Shown in pieces: positions 8,739 to 21,755 of a DNA stretch of 64,000 nucleotides (position 1 is the stretch's first letter; every line of letters starts with the position of its first letter). The translations under genes were made by a program, and so were the position numbers. The notes beneath the pieces are model-generated. The model was given only the letters and a program-made list of their open reading frames with translations. It ran no database searches and was not told the DNA's origin. Source of the DNA: an uncultured Myxococcales bacterium (GTDB taxonomy: Bacteria > Myxococcota_A > UBA9042); assembly GCA_903842345.1 (NCBI GenBank), contig CAIMLR010000002.1, positions 248,001 to 312,000 on the forward strand, given 5' to 3'.

Positions 8739-9849
8739 TCTGCCCCCCGACGATCGCCAGCCCGCTGATGGCCGGTCCCGTTTTGAACGCCCCACGCCGC
8801 GTCCGCCGCAGCGTCCCGCGGGCAACCAGGCGCACCCCGGCACGGTTCGCCGCCGTCCGGAGGACCGTCCGCCGCGTCCGGAAGCGCCCGCCGCCGAGAG
8901 GCCGCGCGAAGAGCGCCCGCGTGATGACCGTCCGTACAGCGATCGCCCGCGCCAGGATCGCCCCCAGGGCGACCGTCCGTACAACGATCGCCCGCGCGGT
9001 GATGGCCCGCCGAACCGCGATCGCCCGCGGTTTGACCGTCCGACGACCATGACGTCCCGCAGTCAGCTGCCGCCGCGGGAAAACCGCCCGCGCCGCGAGG
9101 ATCGCCCGGCGCCGCCGCCGGACGTCGTGAGCGGCCTGCACGCCGTGGAGGCCCTCCTGCGCTGGCAGCCCCAGCGCGTGCAGGCGCTGTACCTGTGGGC
9201 GACCGACGCGCGCGTGCTGGCGCGTCTGCAGCAGCTCGCGCAGGCCGCGAGTGTGCGCGTGGAAAACGAGCCGCCGCGCGGCTTTGAGCACGAACAGGCC
9301 AATCCGCAGGGCGTGGCTGTGCGGGTGACGCCGTTTGAGTACGCCGATTTTGAACGCATCATGCCGCTGACCGGACCGGCGGACGGCACCCTGATTTTGT
9401 GCCTCGACAGCATCACGGATCCGCGCAACTTGGGCGCAATCCTCCGCAGTGCCGCGTTCTTCCGCATCACGGCGGTGATCCTGCCCCAAGATCGATCGGC
9501 GGAAGTGACGCCGCTTGTCGAGCGGATCGCAGAAGGTGGCGCGGCGTCGGTGCCCGTCGTGCAGGTCGTCAACCTGGCGCGGACGCTGGGCACGCTGCGG
9601 GACCGCGGTGTGGAAGTCGTCGGCACCGCGCTGGATGGCGCAACTGGCGATTTGCGCACGTACAAGTGGGCCAAGGCGACGGCGCTCGTGCTCGGCGCAG
9701 AAGGCAGCGGCATCCGTCCGCTGGTGCGCAAGAACTGCGATCAACTCGTGACGCTGCCCGGCCCGGAGCAGATGCCGTCGCTCAACGTCTCGGCCTTTGC
9801 GACGTTGACAATGGCCATGGTTCGGGGGAGTCAACCCGCCCCCGCGTGA
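8722..9849 (+). CDS. TrmH/SpoU family RNA 2'-O-methyltransferase with a disordered Arg/Asp/Pro N-terminus
   Basis: A 375-residue protein; ATG 8722 follows GGAG at a good distance. Residues ~1-125 are an Arg/Asp/Pro-rich repeat (DRPR, DRPY, DRPQ units) with no fold. After that come the SpoU substrate-binding domain (VSGLHAVEALL) and the trefoil-knot catalytic domain with its three motifs: LDSITDPRNLGAILRSA, LVLGAEGSGI and SLNVSAFATL. It resembles RlmB (23S rRNA Gm2251), but the exact target cannot be read from sequence. The basic/acidic extension could bind RNA or ribosomes. It overlaps pyrF by 17 bp. Confidence 0.9.
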   Translation: MSPRDDLPPDDRQPADGRSRFERPTPRPPQRPAGNQAHPGTVRRRPEDRPPRPEAPAAERPREERPRDDRPYSDRPRQDRPQGDRPYNDRPRGDGPPNRDRPRFDRPTTMTSRSQLPPRENRPRREDRPAPPPDVVSGLHAVEALLRWQPQRVQALYLWATDARVLARLQQLAQAASVRVENEPPRGFEHEQANPQGVAVRVTPFEYADFERIMPLTGPADGTLILCLDSITDPRNLGAILRSAAFFRITAVILPQDRSAEVTPLVERIAEGGAASVPVVQVVNLARTLGTLRDRGVEVVGTALDGATGDLRTYKWAKATALVLGAEGSGIRPLVRKNCDQLVTLPGPEQMPSLNVSAFATLTMAMVRGSQPAPA

Positions 9850-9879
9850 CAATTCGGCGTCTGGAACCGGACGAAAGCC

Positions 9880-9908
9880 TTGACACAAAGCGCTCTACAG
9901 GGTATACA
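9880..9908 (+). promoter_or_regulatory. Sigma-70 promoter for the tRNA-tuf cluster
   Basis: A perfect -35 TTGACA (9880-9885) is separated by 17 bp from TATACA (9903-9908), a 5/6 match to TATAAT. It lies 184 bp before the first tRNA and just after a convincing gene end. It is the best promoter match found in the window and probably drives the tRNAs and tuf. Confidence 0.85.
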
Positions 9909-9974
9909 GACGGCCCCCAAAGGGGCCCGTTGTGCACGGTCCACCCCTGAGGAAGTAGCAAAAAGTGGTGTTGA

Positions 9975-10069
9975 AACAGCGACCTGGGAGTCAAATCCCG
10001 CTGTTTTCGACCGATTTAGGTGATCACGCGAAGCAGTTTTGCTGTCGCGCGTGTCGCTGTGGTCGGTCG
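9975..10069 (+). promoter_or_regulatory. Structured leader upstream of the tRNA cluster
   Basis: Three nested or adjacent inverted repeats precede the first tRNA. AAACAGCG (9975-9982) pairs with CGCTGTTT (10000-10007). CGACCGA (10009-10015) pairs with TCGGTCG (10063-10069). Inside that second stem lies a further hairpin at about 10027-10050 around a TTTT loop. They could serve primary-transcript processing or attenuation; this is inferred from base pairing only. Confidence 0.5.
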
Positions 10070-10091
10070 AGAAAGCGAACCTCCCGTTGCC

Positions 10092-10164
10092 GCTGGCGTA
10101 GCTCAATTGGCAGAGCAGCTGATTTGTAATCAGCAGGTTGCGGGTTCAAGTCCCTTCGCCAGCT
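10092..10164 (+). tRNA. tRNA-Thr (TGT)
   Basis: A cloverleaf with acceptor GCTGGCG/CGCCAGC and anticodon TGT at 10125-10127 in a 7-base loop closed by GCTGA/TCAGC. Discriminator T at 10164. No CCA is encoded. It is first in the four-tRNA array and corresponds to thrU of the E. coli tufB locus. Confidence 0.96.
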
Positions 10165-10225
10165 CTGTGGTTGTGGTCCTGCGTGGCTCGGCGCACCCGA
10201 TCGGTCTTTGGCCGACGGTTCATAC

Positions 10226-10308
10226 GGAAGCTTGCCCGAGTGGCTAATGGGGGCAGACTGTAAATCTGCTGGCTTACGCCTACGGTGGTTCGAATCCACC
10301 AGCTTCCA
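10226..10308 (+). tRNA. tRNA-Tyr (GTA)
   Basis: A class II tRNA with a long variable arm. Acceptor GGAAGCT/AGCTTCC, anticodon GTA at 10260-10262, T-arm containing GGTTCGAATCC. CCA is not encoded. It corresponds to tyrU in the E. coli order. Confidence 0.96.
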
Positions 10309-10399
10309 CCCTGTCGTTTGTTTTGGAGGGGGCCAAACGCCCCCCTGCCACCCCCTGGTCCTTCTGCTCCGCTGTGCGCGGGGTCGGCGACAGGGTGAC

Positions 10400-10472
10400 G
10401 CGGGAATAGCTCAGCTGGTAGAGCGTCAGCCTTCCAAGCTGAATGTCGCGGGTTCGAATCCCGTTTCCCGCT
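10400..10472 (+). tRNA. tRNA-Gly (TCC)
   Basis: Acceptor GCGGGAA/TTCCCGC, anticodon TCC at 10433-10435, T-arm GGGTTCGAATCCC. CCA is not encoded. It corresponds to glyT in the E. coli order. Confidence 0.96.
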
Positions 10473-10550
10473 CTGACCGAACGTTCTCTCGCAGGCCTGG
10501 CCTGCACACGGGGCGCACGAGGTCTAAGCAGCTTGGGTAGCGGCAAAAGC

Positions 10551-10623
<73 letters not shown>

Positions 10624-10918
10624 CCGAGCGCTGTGTTGACTCTGCAAGCCGCCTTTACGCTGGTCGTTGACCGGCGACAGGCGGGCGAACCGGAGGCAGA
10701 GGCGCCCAGAGACCGACTTACCGCGACAGTCCGTCATCAAGATGGGCCTGACGCGACCAGACGTACCCGGCAACGGGTGCAAACAGCCAGACGGCAAGCG
10801 CCCGAAGGCAAAGAAGCTGCCGACTTCCGGGTCGGATGGCAACCACGCCGCAAGGCAACCAACAGGCGGGTGCCTGTTTGACGACCAACGCCACACGCAT
10901 GGCGGGAGGACCCTGACA
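10624..10918 (+). promoter_or_regulatory. tuf 5' leader with small hairpins
   Basis: 295 bp between tRNA-Thr and tuf with no convincing gene. It contains hairpins CCGAC/GTCGG at about 10820-10835 and AACAGGC/GCCTGTT (10861-10867 with 10872-10878, loop GGGT), then the strong tuf ribosome site GGAGGA at 10905-10910. The tuf reading frame stays open back into this leader, but the extension has no EF-Tu homology. Confidence 0.45.
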
Positions 10919-12121
10919 ATGGCCAAGGCCAAGTTTGAGCGCACCAAGCCCCACGTGAACGTGGGAACCATCGGCCACGTCGACCACGGCAAGACCACGT
11001 TGACGGCAGCCATTACCAAACACCAGGCAGCCAAAGGCTTCGGTAAGGCCAAGTCGTTCGACGAGATCGACAAGACCCCCGAAGAGAAGGCTCGCGGCAT
11101 CACGATCTCGACCGCTCACGTGGAATACGAGACCGCGAAGCGCCACTACGCGCACGTCGATTGCCCGGGTCACGCCGACTACATCAAGAACATGATCACC
11201 GGCGCCGCCCAGATGGATGGCGCGATCGTGGTTTGCGCGGCGACGGACGGCCCCATGCCCCAGACGAAGGAGCACGTGTTGCTCGCTCGTCAGGTTGGCG
11301 TTCCGTCGATCGTTGTGTACCTGAACAAGTGCGACATCGCCTACTCGGATGATCCCGCGGGCGAGCTCGTTGACCTCGTCGACATGGAGCTGCGCGAGCT
11401 GCTCGACAAGTACGAGTTCAACGGCGACGCCGCGCCGATCATCCGTGGTTCGGCGCTGCAGGCGCTCCAGGGTGAGACCACGCAGTTCGGCACGCCGTCG
11501 ATCGACGCCCTCATGGACGCCCTCGACAACTACATCCCGGACCCGATTCGCGAACTCGACAAGCCGTTCATGATGGCCGTCGAAGACACGATGACGATCT
11601 CGGGCCGTGGTACGGTCGTGACGGGTCGTGTTGACCGCGGCACCGTCAAGGTTGGCGACGAAATCGAAGTGGTGGGCATTCGCCCGACGCAGAAGACGAC
11701 CGTCACCGGCATTGAAATGTTCCACAAAACGGTGGAGCAGGGTCAGGCGGGCGACAACCTCGGCGCGCTGCTCCGCGGTTTGAAGCGCGACGACGTCGAG
11801 CGTGGCCAGACCCTGTGCAAGCCGGGTTCTGTTACGCCGCACACCGAGTTCGTGGCTTCGGTCTACGTGCTCAGCAAAGACGAAGGCGGCCGTACCAAGC
11901 CGTTCTTCAAGGGCTACCGTCCGCAGTTCTACTTCGGTACGGCCGACATCACCGGCGACATTGATCTGCAGCCGGGCGTCGAAATGGTCAAGCCGGGCGA
12001 CCGCGTTGACCTGATCGTCAAGCTCATCGTGCCCGTCGCGATGGAGACCGGTATGCGCTTCGCCATTCGTGAAGGCGGCAAGACCGTCGGCGCGGGCCTG
12101 GTGGCGTCGATCAACAAGTAA
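10919..12121 (+). CDS. tuf: Elongation factor Tu
   Basis: A 400-residue GTPase that delivers aminoacyl-tRNA to the ribosome. ATG 10919 is nine bases after GGAGGA. G-domain motifs are all visible: GHVDHGKTT (G1), RGITI (G2), DCPGHADY (G3), NKCD (G4) and GSAL (G5). Domains II and III follow ([13 protein letters not shown], then [13 protein letters not shown]). The length and ending ([10 protein letters not shown]) are normal. It lies downstream of four tRNAs as in tufB loci, and a large inverted repeat follows the stop. No second tuf copy is present in the window. Confidence 0.99.
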   Translation: MAKAKFERTKPHVNVGTIGHVDHGKTTLTAAITKHQAAKGFGKAKSFDEIDKTPEEKARGITISTAHVEYETAKRHYAHVDCPGHADYIKNMITGAAQMDGAIVVCAATDGPMPQTKEHVLLARQVGVPSIVVYLNKCDIAYSDDPAGELVDLVDMELRELLDKYEFNGDAAPIIRGSALQALQGETTQFGTPSIDALMDALDNYIPDPIRELDKPFMMAVEDTMTISGRGTVVTGRVDRGTVKVGDEIEVVGIRPTQKTTVTGIEMFHKTVEQGQAGDNLGALLRGLKRDDVERGQTLCKPGSVTPHTEFVASVYVLSKDEGGRTKPFFKGYRPQFYFGTADITGDIDLQPGVEMVKPGDRVDLIVKLIVPVAMETGMRFAIREGGKTVGAGLVASINK

Positions 12122-12142
12122 GCGCGTCGCGCAAGCGACACA

Positions 12143-12198
12143 GCGATCCGCCGGGGTCACAACGCTCTCATTGCGAGGGTGTGGCCCCGGTGGATCGC
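12143..12198 (+). repeat. Long inverted repeat in the tuf-rpmG spacer
   Basis: An 18-base left arm (12143-12160) pairs with an 18-base right arm (12181-12198) along its full length, with two G-U wobbles and a 20-base loop. No T-tract follows, so it is not a classic terminator. It may be an mRNA stabiliser, a processing site or an attenuator separating tuf from the secE-nusG side. Confidence 0.75.
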
Positions 12199-12320
12199 CT
12201 GCTTGCGAGGCGAGAAAGACCGGAAGGTTGTCAAACCTGAAGGTGTCCCTGGAGGCTCAGTCGCCTCCCCGTTCGCATCCCGACCCTCGAGTTCGGGACA
12301 TTTGCTAGAAGGAGTCCGTG

Positions 12321-12500
12321 ATGGCCGCCAGCAACCGCAGCATCATCCATCTGGAGTGCCAGACCTGCCGTACCGCCGGCATCCCGGGCGTTTCGCGTTA
12401 CACGACCACGAAGAACAAGAAGACCACGCCCGGTCGCTTGATGCTCAAGAAGTACTGCCGCTTTGAGCGGAAGCACACGGAACACAAGGAAACGAAGTAG
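12321..12500 (+). CDS. rpmG: Ribosomal protein bL33
   Basis: A 59-residue protein. ATG 12321 lies 6-7 bases after AAGGAG, so the upstream GTG 12318 is less likely. The core [20 protein letters not shown] is typical of L33. It starts in the Cys-containing style (Cys13-x-x-Cys16), but the second pair is Cys46-Arg-Phe-Glu49, so one of the four zinc ligands usual in this form is replaced by Glu; His52 and His55 are nearby. The position between tuf and tRNA-Trp/secE is standard for bacteria. Confidence 0.95.
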   Translation: MAASNRSIIHLECQTCRTAGIPGVSRYTTTKNKKTTPGRLMLKKYCRFERKHTEHKETK

Positions 12501-12549
12501 CGGTTCGTTCTGCCCACAGCGCGCTTCGTCTTTGGCTTCGGCCGACGAG

Positions 12550-12655
12550 ACGGGTGCAGCTGCAAGGCGGAACAAGGCGGGGCGGCGCAGGCGTACTTGA
12601 GTACGTCAAGCCGACCCGACGCCGTGACAACGCCGCAGATGCGCCTGTATCGGCG
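12550..12655 (+). repeat. Candidate palindromic intergenic repeat element
   Basis: The rpmG to tRNA-Trp spacer carries a ~100-bp imperfect palindrome centred on CGTACTTGAGTACG (12592-12605). It is flanked by GCAAGGCGG-type and ACAACGCCGCAGATGCGCC-type ends. It resembles intergenic palindromes seen in many bacterial genomes, an impression from memory. No second copy was noticed in this window, so dispersal is unproven. Confidence 0.4.
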
Positions 12656-12662
12656 GATCGAA

Positions 12663-12735
12663 AGGCCAGTAGCTCTAACGGTAGAGCGGCAGACTCCAAA
12701 TCTGCGGGTTGTGGGTTCGAATCCCGCCTGGCCTG
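12663..12735 (+). tRNA. tRNA-Trp (CCA)
   Basis: Acceptor AGGCCAG/CTGGCCT, anticodon CCA at 12696-12698, T-arm GGGTTCGAATCCC, discriminator G as expected for tRNA-Trp. The 3' CCA is not encoded. A tRNA-Trp between rpmG and secE is a common bacterial arrangement. Confidence 0.97.
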
Positions 12736-12842
12736 CCCCGCTCGCAACCACCGGTCCTGAGCCGAATGGCGTGTGAGTCCAGTAAGCGCTCCGTGCAGGT
12801 CCCAGAAGACCGCGCGCAGCTGAATCGGAAGGAGAGAGCGAG

Positions 12843-13226
12843 ATGAGCCAAGAGCGCATGGTCAATCTGGCGTTCGTTGCCGCGGCGTTGCTCGTGTGGT
12901 TCCTGAGCGGGCACCTGTTCGCAGGCTTGTTCGATCTGGTTCGGCCGGAGTGGGACGCGGGTATCATCGGCCGTGAATTCCGTCTCTCGAACCTGCTCGG
13001 CGTGTCGGCTGGCATCGTCGGCGGCATCGCGCTGTGGAAGAACGAGAAGCTGTTCCAGTTTGCCCACGAAGTGGCGGGCGAACTGCGCAAAGTGACCTGG
13101 CCGTCCATCGCCGAGACCCGTCTGCTGACGACGGTGGTGATGGTGACGACGGTGCTCGTGTCGCTGTGCCTGTGGGTCTTTGACTCGCTGATCAGCGTGA
13201 TCACGCGGTTCATCTACCGCATCTAG
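12843..13226 (+). CDS. secE: Preprotein translocase subunit SecE
   Basis: A 127-residue membrane subunit of SecYEG. It is a longer form with three predicted transmembrane segments (about residues 7-27, 50-65 and 92-120). The conserved cytosolic motif ELRKVTWPS sits just before the last helix. ATG 12843 follows a GGAGAG-type ribosome site. It is followed by nusG after 88 bp, the universal secE-nusG pairing. Confidence 0.96.
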   Translation: MSQERMVNLAFVAAALLVWFLSGHLFAGLFDLVRPEWDAGIIGREFRLSNLLGVSAGIVGGIALWKNEKLFQFAHEVAGELRKVTWPSIAETRLLTTVVMVTTVLVSLCLWVFDSLISVITRFIYRI

Positions 13227-13298
13227 TGCTGCTGACGCGTTCGCGGACGGCCTCGGCTGGCGAACGAACTCGGTACGCGGGAACGACAGGGAAGAAAC

Positions 13299-13322
13299 AT
13301 GGCGGGCAAGAATCATGACTGA
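13299..13322 (+). other. Seven-residue mini-ORF overlapping the nusG start
   Basis: ATG 13299 opens a mini-ORF reading MAGKNHD and stopping at TGA 13320-13322. It has the better ribosome site (AGGGAAG at about 13288-13294), while the nusG ATG at 13315 has a weak one. The frames differ by one. Ribosomes ending here could reinitiate on nusG. There is no evidence of expression beyond position. Confidence 0.35.
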
Positions 13323-13926
13323 GCAGCTCCAAGAAACGATGACGACCGAAGCCCCTGTGGCTGTGGCCCGGAGCCCGCGCAAGCGCTGGTTCATCGTCAA
13401 CACGTATACCGGCTCGGAAAACGTGGCCCGCGCGAGCCTTGTCGAGCGCATCAAGTCGGAAGGCTTGGAGCAGTACTTCGGTGAAGTGCTGGTGCCGACT
13501 GAAAAGGTCGCTGAAGTGCGTGCTGGCGTGCGTCGCGAGTCCAAGCGCAAGTTCTTCCCGGGCTACCTGCTTGTGCAGATGATCCTGACGGACGAGAGCT
13601 GGCACCTGGTCAAGAACACCCAGAAGATCATCGGCTTTCTCGGTACGGAGAAGGACAAGGCCAAGCGCCCGAGTCCCGTTCCGGACTCGGAAATCCAGCG
13701 CATCCTCGGTCAGCTTGAGACAAGCGAAGTCGCCGCCAAGCCGGTCGTCAGCTTTGACGAGGGCACGGAAGTGCGCGTCATCGACGGCCCGTTCGCCAAC
13801 TTCTCCGGCACGGTCGCGGAAGTCAGCGCGGACAAGCAGAAGCTCAAGGTGCTGGTGTCCATCTTTGGCCGCGCGACGCCGGTCGAGCTGGGCTTCATGC
13901 AGGTTGAAAAGATCGCCGGCCAATAG
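13315..13926 (+). CDS. nusG: Transcription elongation/antitermination factor NusG
   Basis: A 203-residue protein that binds RNA polymerase and links it to Rho or the ribosome. After a ~20-residue divergent N-terminus comes the NGN domain ([18 protein letters not shown], then [11 protein letters not shown]) and a C-terminal KOW domain ([16 protein letters not shown]). The end (MQVEKIAG) is normal. The first ATG in this frame is 13315; initiation at the later ATG 13339 is possible. Confidence 0.96.
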   Translation: MTEQLQETMTTEAPVAVARSPRKRWFIVNTYTGSENVARASLVERIKSEGLEQYFGEVLVPTEKVAEVRAGVRRESKRKFFPGYLLVQMILTDESWHLVKNTQKIIGFLGTEKDKAKRPSPVPDSEIQRILGQLETSEVAAKPVVSFDEGTEVRVIDGPFANFSGTVAEVSADKQKLKVLVSIFGRATPVELGFMQVEKIAGQ

Positions 13927-14046
13927 GTCGATACGGACAATCGCCATCGTGGCGGTTTGAGTGCAAGGCCGAGATTGCCGGCCGTTTGAAGCACGACGCA
14001 GCGTGACAGTCACGCGGCGCACCAACAGGCAATCGGGAAGTGAGTC

Positions 14047-14472
14047 ATGGCAAAGAAGATCACTGGTTACATCAAGTTGCAGTTGCCCGCCGGCAAAGCG
14101 ACACCGTCACCGCCCGTCGGTCCGGCGCTCGGTCAGCACGGCGTCAACATCATGCAGTTCTGCAAGGCCTACAACGCGGAAACGCAGGCCCAGGCTGGCA
14201 TGGTTATCCCGGTGGTGATCACGGTCTATTCCGACCGTTCGTTCACCTTCATCACCAAGACGCCGCCCGCGTCCCGCTTGCTGCTGAAGTACGCGAAGAT
14301 CGAGAAGGGCTCGTCGGTTCCTAACCGGGACAAAGTCGGCAAAGTCACCAAGGCTCTGGTCGAGGAAATCGCCAAGATCAAGATGCCTGACCTCTACGCC
14401 ACCAACTTGGACACCGCACGCAGCACCATCGCCGGCACCGCCCGTTCGATGGGTATTGACGTGATCGGTTAA
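14047..14472 (+). CDS. rplK: Ribosomal protein uL11
   Basis: A 141-residue protein of the GTPase-associated centre, binding the 23S rRNA thiostrepton region. The N-terminal domain ([20 protein letters not shown]) and RNA-binding C-terminal domain ([20 protein letters not shown]) are complete. GGGAAGTGA precedes ATG 14047. rplA follows after 60 bp. Confidence 0.98.
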   Translation: MAKKITGYIKLQLPAGKATPSPPVGPALGQHGVNIMQFCKAYNAETQAQAGMVIPVVITVYSDRSFTFITKTPPASRLLLKYAKIEKGSSVPNRDKVGKVTKALVEEIAKIKMPDLYATNLDTARSTIAGTARSMGIDVIG

Positions 14473-14532
14473 CAACCCCTGACTTTTTCAGGCTGAGCTC
14501 GCACGGCGAGCCGGCCTGTCCCTGAGGACACC

Positions 14533-15243
14533 ATGGCCAAGCATTCGCGCAAATACAACGCCGCGCTCGCCCGTTTCGACCGGCAGAAGCGTTACACCCT
14601 CGACGAAGCGATCCAGATCGCCAAAGACAACTCGTTCGCCAAGTACGACGAAGCGTTTGAAGTCGCCATCAACCTGGGCGTCAACCCCAAGCACGCGGAC
14701 CAGATGGTTCGTGGCGCGGTGGTCCTGCCCAACGGTACGGGCAAAGTCAATCGCGTGCTCGTGTTCGCCAAGGGCGAAAAGGCCGCTGAGGCTCTGGCCG
14801 CTGGCGCCGACTTCGTGGGCGACGACGAGCTGATCGAGAAGGTCAAGGGCGGCTGGTTCGACTTTGACACCTGCATCGCGACCCCGAACATGATGGTCGC
14901 GGTCGGTAAGATCGGTAAGGCCCTCGGTCCGCGCGGCTTGATGCCGAACCCGAAGGTCGGCACCGTGACGTTTGACGTCGGTGCGGCCGTCGCGGCTGCC
15001 AAGGCCGGTAAGATCGAGTTCCGTGCGGAGAAAGCCGGCATCATCCACGCTGCCGTTGGCAAGCGTTCGTTTGAGTCGGGCAAGCTGCGCGAAAACATCG
15101 CCGCCCTGGTCGAAGCGCTGGTGAAAGCCAAGCCGTCTTCCGCCAAGGGCACGTACCTCAAGGCCCTCACCGTGACGACGACGCATGCCCCGGGCGTGCG
15201 CGTGGATCCGGTTCTGATGGCTGCGGAATTCCGTCTGGCGTAA
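14533..15243 (+). CDS. rplA: Ribosomal protein uL1
   Basis: A 236-residue L1-stalk protein. The signature [16 protein letters not shown] is present, together with the two-domain layout ([10 protein letters not shown] start, [17 protein letters not shown] end). L1 is a known autoregulator of the L11 operon in E. coli; no L1 site was resolved here. The gap to rplJ is long (416 bp). Confidence 0.98.
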   Translation: MAKHSRKYNAALARFDRQKRYTLDEAIQIAKDNSFAKYDEAFEVAINLGVNPKHADQMVRGAVVLPNGTGKVNRVLVFAKGEKAAEALAAGADFVGDDELIEKVKGGWFDFDTCIATPNMMVAVGKIGKALGPRGLMPNPKVGTVTFDVGAAVAAAKAGKIEFRAEKAGIIHAAVGKRSFESGKLRENIAALVEALVKAKPSSAKGTYLKALTVTTTHAPGVRVDPVLMAAEFRLA

Positions 15244-15659
15244 GCCATTCGGTCCCTGCAAAGCTGTGCGCTTTGCGGGAAATCGGTCTGTCGTCGCAGC
15301 TTGCGGCGATGGACGACCAGGTTCCGGCTCCGCGCGGGGAGACTTCCCCTCCAGGTCCGGAACTGCGTCTGAGAAGTCGGCTGCTGAACGCGTGTCCACC
15401 GGGCACAAACGCAGCGTTAAGTCCGACGGAGACGTGTGGTGAGCAGAAAGGGACGGTTCACGGATGGCGACATCCCGCGGACCTGACTCCTGGATGCGAC
15501 GCGGCTTCGGCTGCGTCACGCATTGCCTGGCAACGGTGCCCGGCGTGCACCACGGTGTCTGAAGTGAGGCGGTCAAAGGCCTTGTTTCAGAACTCCACTC
15601 AGGCTGCAAGGTAGTTTGACCCGACACGGTCCATCGCAAGGTGGACACAGGAGATCAGC
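15244..15659 (+). promoter_or_regulatory. rplJ leader (candidate L10-L12 autoregulatory mRNA region)
   Basis: A 416-bp gap without a gene. It holds several hairpins. CCTGCAAAG/CTTTGCGGG lies at about 15254-15279. A UUCG-tetraloop hairpin spans 15494-15523 (ATGCG and ACGCGGC pair with GCTGCGT and CGCAT, with a 2-nt bulge). GTCCA/TGGAC lies just before the ribosome site CAGGAGA. In bacteria this position carries the L10 leader bound by the L10-L12 complex, and often a promoter. Here the assignment is by position and structure; no promoter hexamers were convincing. Confidence 0.5.
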
Positions 15660-16196
15660 ATGAACAAGGCTGAAAAACAGGATCGGGTCGACGCGCTTCG
15701 CCAGCAACTTGCCGGCATCGACGCTGTGATTGTCGCGGAATACCGCGGCATGACCGTGGAACAGATGCAAAGCCTGCGCACTGCGGTGCGTAGTGCCGAA
15801 GGCAAAGTTGTTGTGGTGAAGAACACCCTTGCTCGCTTGTCGGTCAAAGGCACCTCGCTTGAGGCGCTCTCTGACAAGCTGGTGGGGCCTGTGCTGATGA
15901 CCTTCGGTCCCGACGTGGTCGGTCCGGCCAAGGCGATCGTCAAGATTGCCAAGGACGTCCCGAACCTCGTGATTACCGGTGGTGCCCTGTCTGGCAAAGC
16001 GCTCAGCGCCGCGCAAGTCAAGTCACTGTCGGAACTGCCGGGACGCGACGAACTGCGGGCTATGCTGCTCGGCACCTTGAATGCCGTCCCAGCCAAGTTC
16101 GTCGGTACGCTCGCTGCTTCTCCGCGTTCCATCCTCAACGTGTTCAACGCACGTATCGAGCAGCTGGAACCCAAAGTGGAAGCAGAAGCGGCTTAA
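15660..16196 (+). CDS. rplJ: Ribosomal protein uL10
   Basis: A 178-residue P0-type stalk base that anchors L7/L12 dimers. The RNA-binding N-terminal domain (VIVAEYRGMTVEQMQSLR, then VVVKNTLARL) and the helical C-terminal spine that binds L12 (FVGTLAASPRSILNVFNA) are complete. CAGGAGATCAGC precedes ATG 15660. rplL follows after 87 bp. Confidence 0.97.
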   Translation: MNKAEKQDRVDALRQQLAGIDAVIVAEYRGMTVEQMQSLRTAVRSAEGKVVVVKNTLARLSVKGTSLEALSDKLVGPVLMTFGPDVVGPAKAIVKIAKDVPNLVITGGALSGKALSAAQVKSLSELPGRDELRAMLLGTLNAVPAKFVGTLAASPRSILNVFNARIEQLEPKVEAEAA

Positions 16197-16283
16197 GGTT
16201 CAGCAGGTTCTGCGTCGATTGAATTGAGTGAACTAGCGCATCCGGCACAACGCCACGATGCCAAGGCAATCCAGGAGTTTCCC

Positions 16284-16664
16284 ATGTCGATTTCTCGCGA
16301 TGATCTCATCAGTCACCTGTCCGGTCTCACCGTTCTCGAACTCTCCGAGATCGTGAAGGCCCTTGAAGAAAAGTGGGGCGTGTCCGCCGCCGCTCCGGTC
16401 GCGGCTGCTGCTGCTGGCCCGGCTGCTGCCGCCGCCCCGGTTGTGGAAGAGAAGACCGAGTTCGACGTCATCCTCATGGATGCCGGCGCGAACAAGATCA
16501 ACGTCATCAAAGTGATCCGCGAACTGACCAACCTGGGTCTGCGCGAAGCCAAGGAACTGTCCGAGAAGCCGGGCGCCGCGGTCAAAGAAGCGGTCTCCAA
16601 GGCCGATGCTGAAGGTTACAAGAAGAAGCTGGAAGAAGCGGGCGCCAAGGTCGAAATCAAGTAA
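16284..16664 (+). CDS. rplL: Ribosomal protein bL12
   Basis: A 126-residue stalk protein that recruits translational GTPases. ATG 16284 is chosen because AGGAG (16273-16277) precedes it and the product starts [20 protein letters not shown] as usual. N-terminal dimerisation domain, Ala-rich flexible hinge (about residues 37-52), and the conserved C-terminal domain ([20 protein letters not shown]) are all present. Confidence 0.97.
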   Translation: MSISRDDLISHLSGLTVLELSEIVKALEEKWGVSAAAPVAAAAAGPAAAAAPVVEEKTEFDVILMDAGANKINVIKVIRELTNLGLREAKELSEKPGAAVKEAVSKADAEGYKKKLEEAGAKVEIK

Positions 16665-16746
16665 TTTCGCCAAGGCCCTGTTTTTCCCCCGGGCGTCTGA
16701 CGGTCACTGCGCGTGACAAGTTGGGCGGCTGGATGGTTCAGAAGGC

Positions 16747-16787
16747 ACCCCTGAGCGGACGGAATCGATTCCGCCGCTCAGGGGTTT
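16747..16787 (+). terminator. rplL-rpoB intercistronic hairpin (attenuator-like)
   Basis: ACCCCTGAGCGG (16747-16758) pairs perfectly with CCGCTCAGGGGT (16774-16785). Inside it CGGAAT and ATTCCG pair again around CG. Only three T follow, so termination is probably partial. E. coli has an attenuator and an RNase III site at the same place, which would set the ratio of ribosomal protein to polymerase. Confidence 0.75.
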
Positions 16788-16859
16788 GCCAGTTCCCGTC
16801 CTCAGAAGTCCTGCCGCTCCAGATTTCGCTGGAATGAGGCTGGAAGGAGAAGTTATACG

Positions 16860-21755
<4,896 letters not shown>

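Noticed and set aside
10024-10546. Short minus-strand frames over the tRNAs (products such as DSNHRRRKPADLQSA)
   Set aside because: These are the familiar false proteins produced by translating the reverse strand of tRNA genes.
10667-10918. N-terminal extension of tuf by ~84 codons
   Set aside because: Consensus ribosome site GGAGGA and the standard [16 protein letters not shown] start set ATG 10919; the extension has no homology and starts in the spacer.
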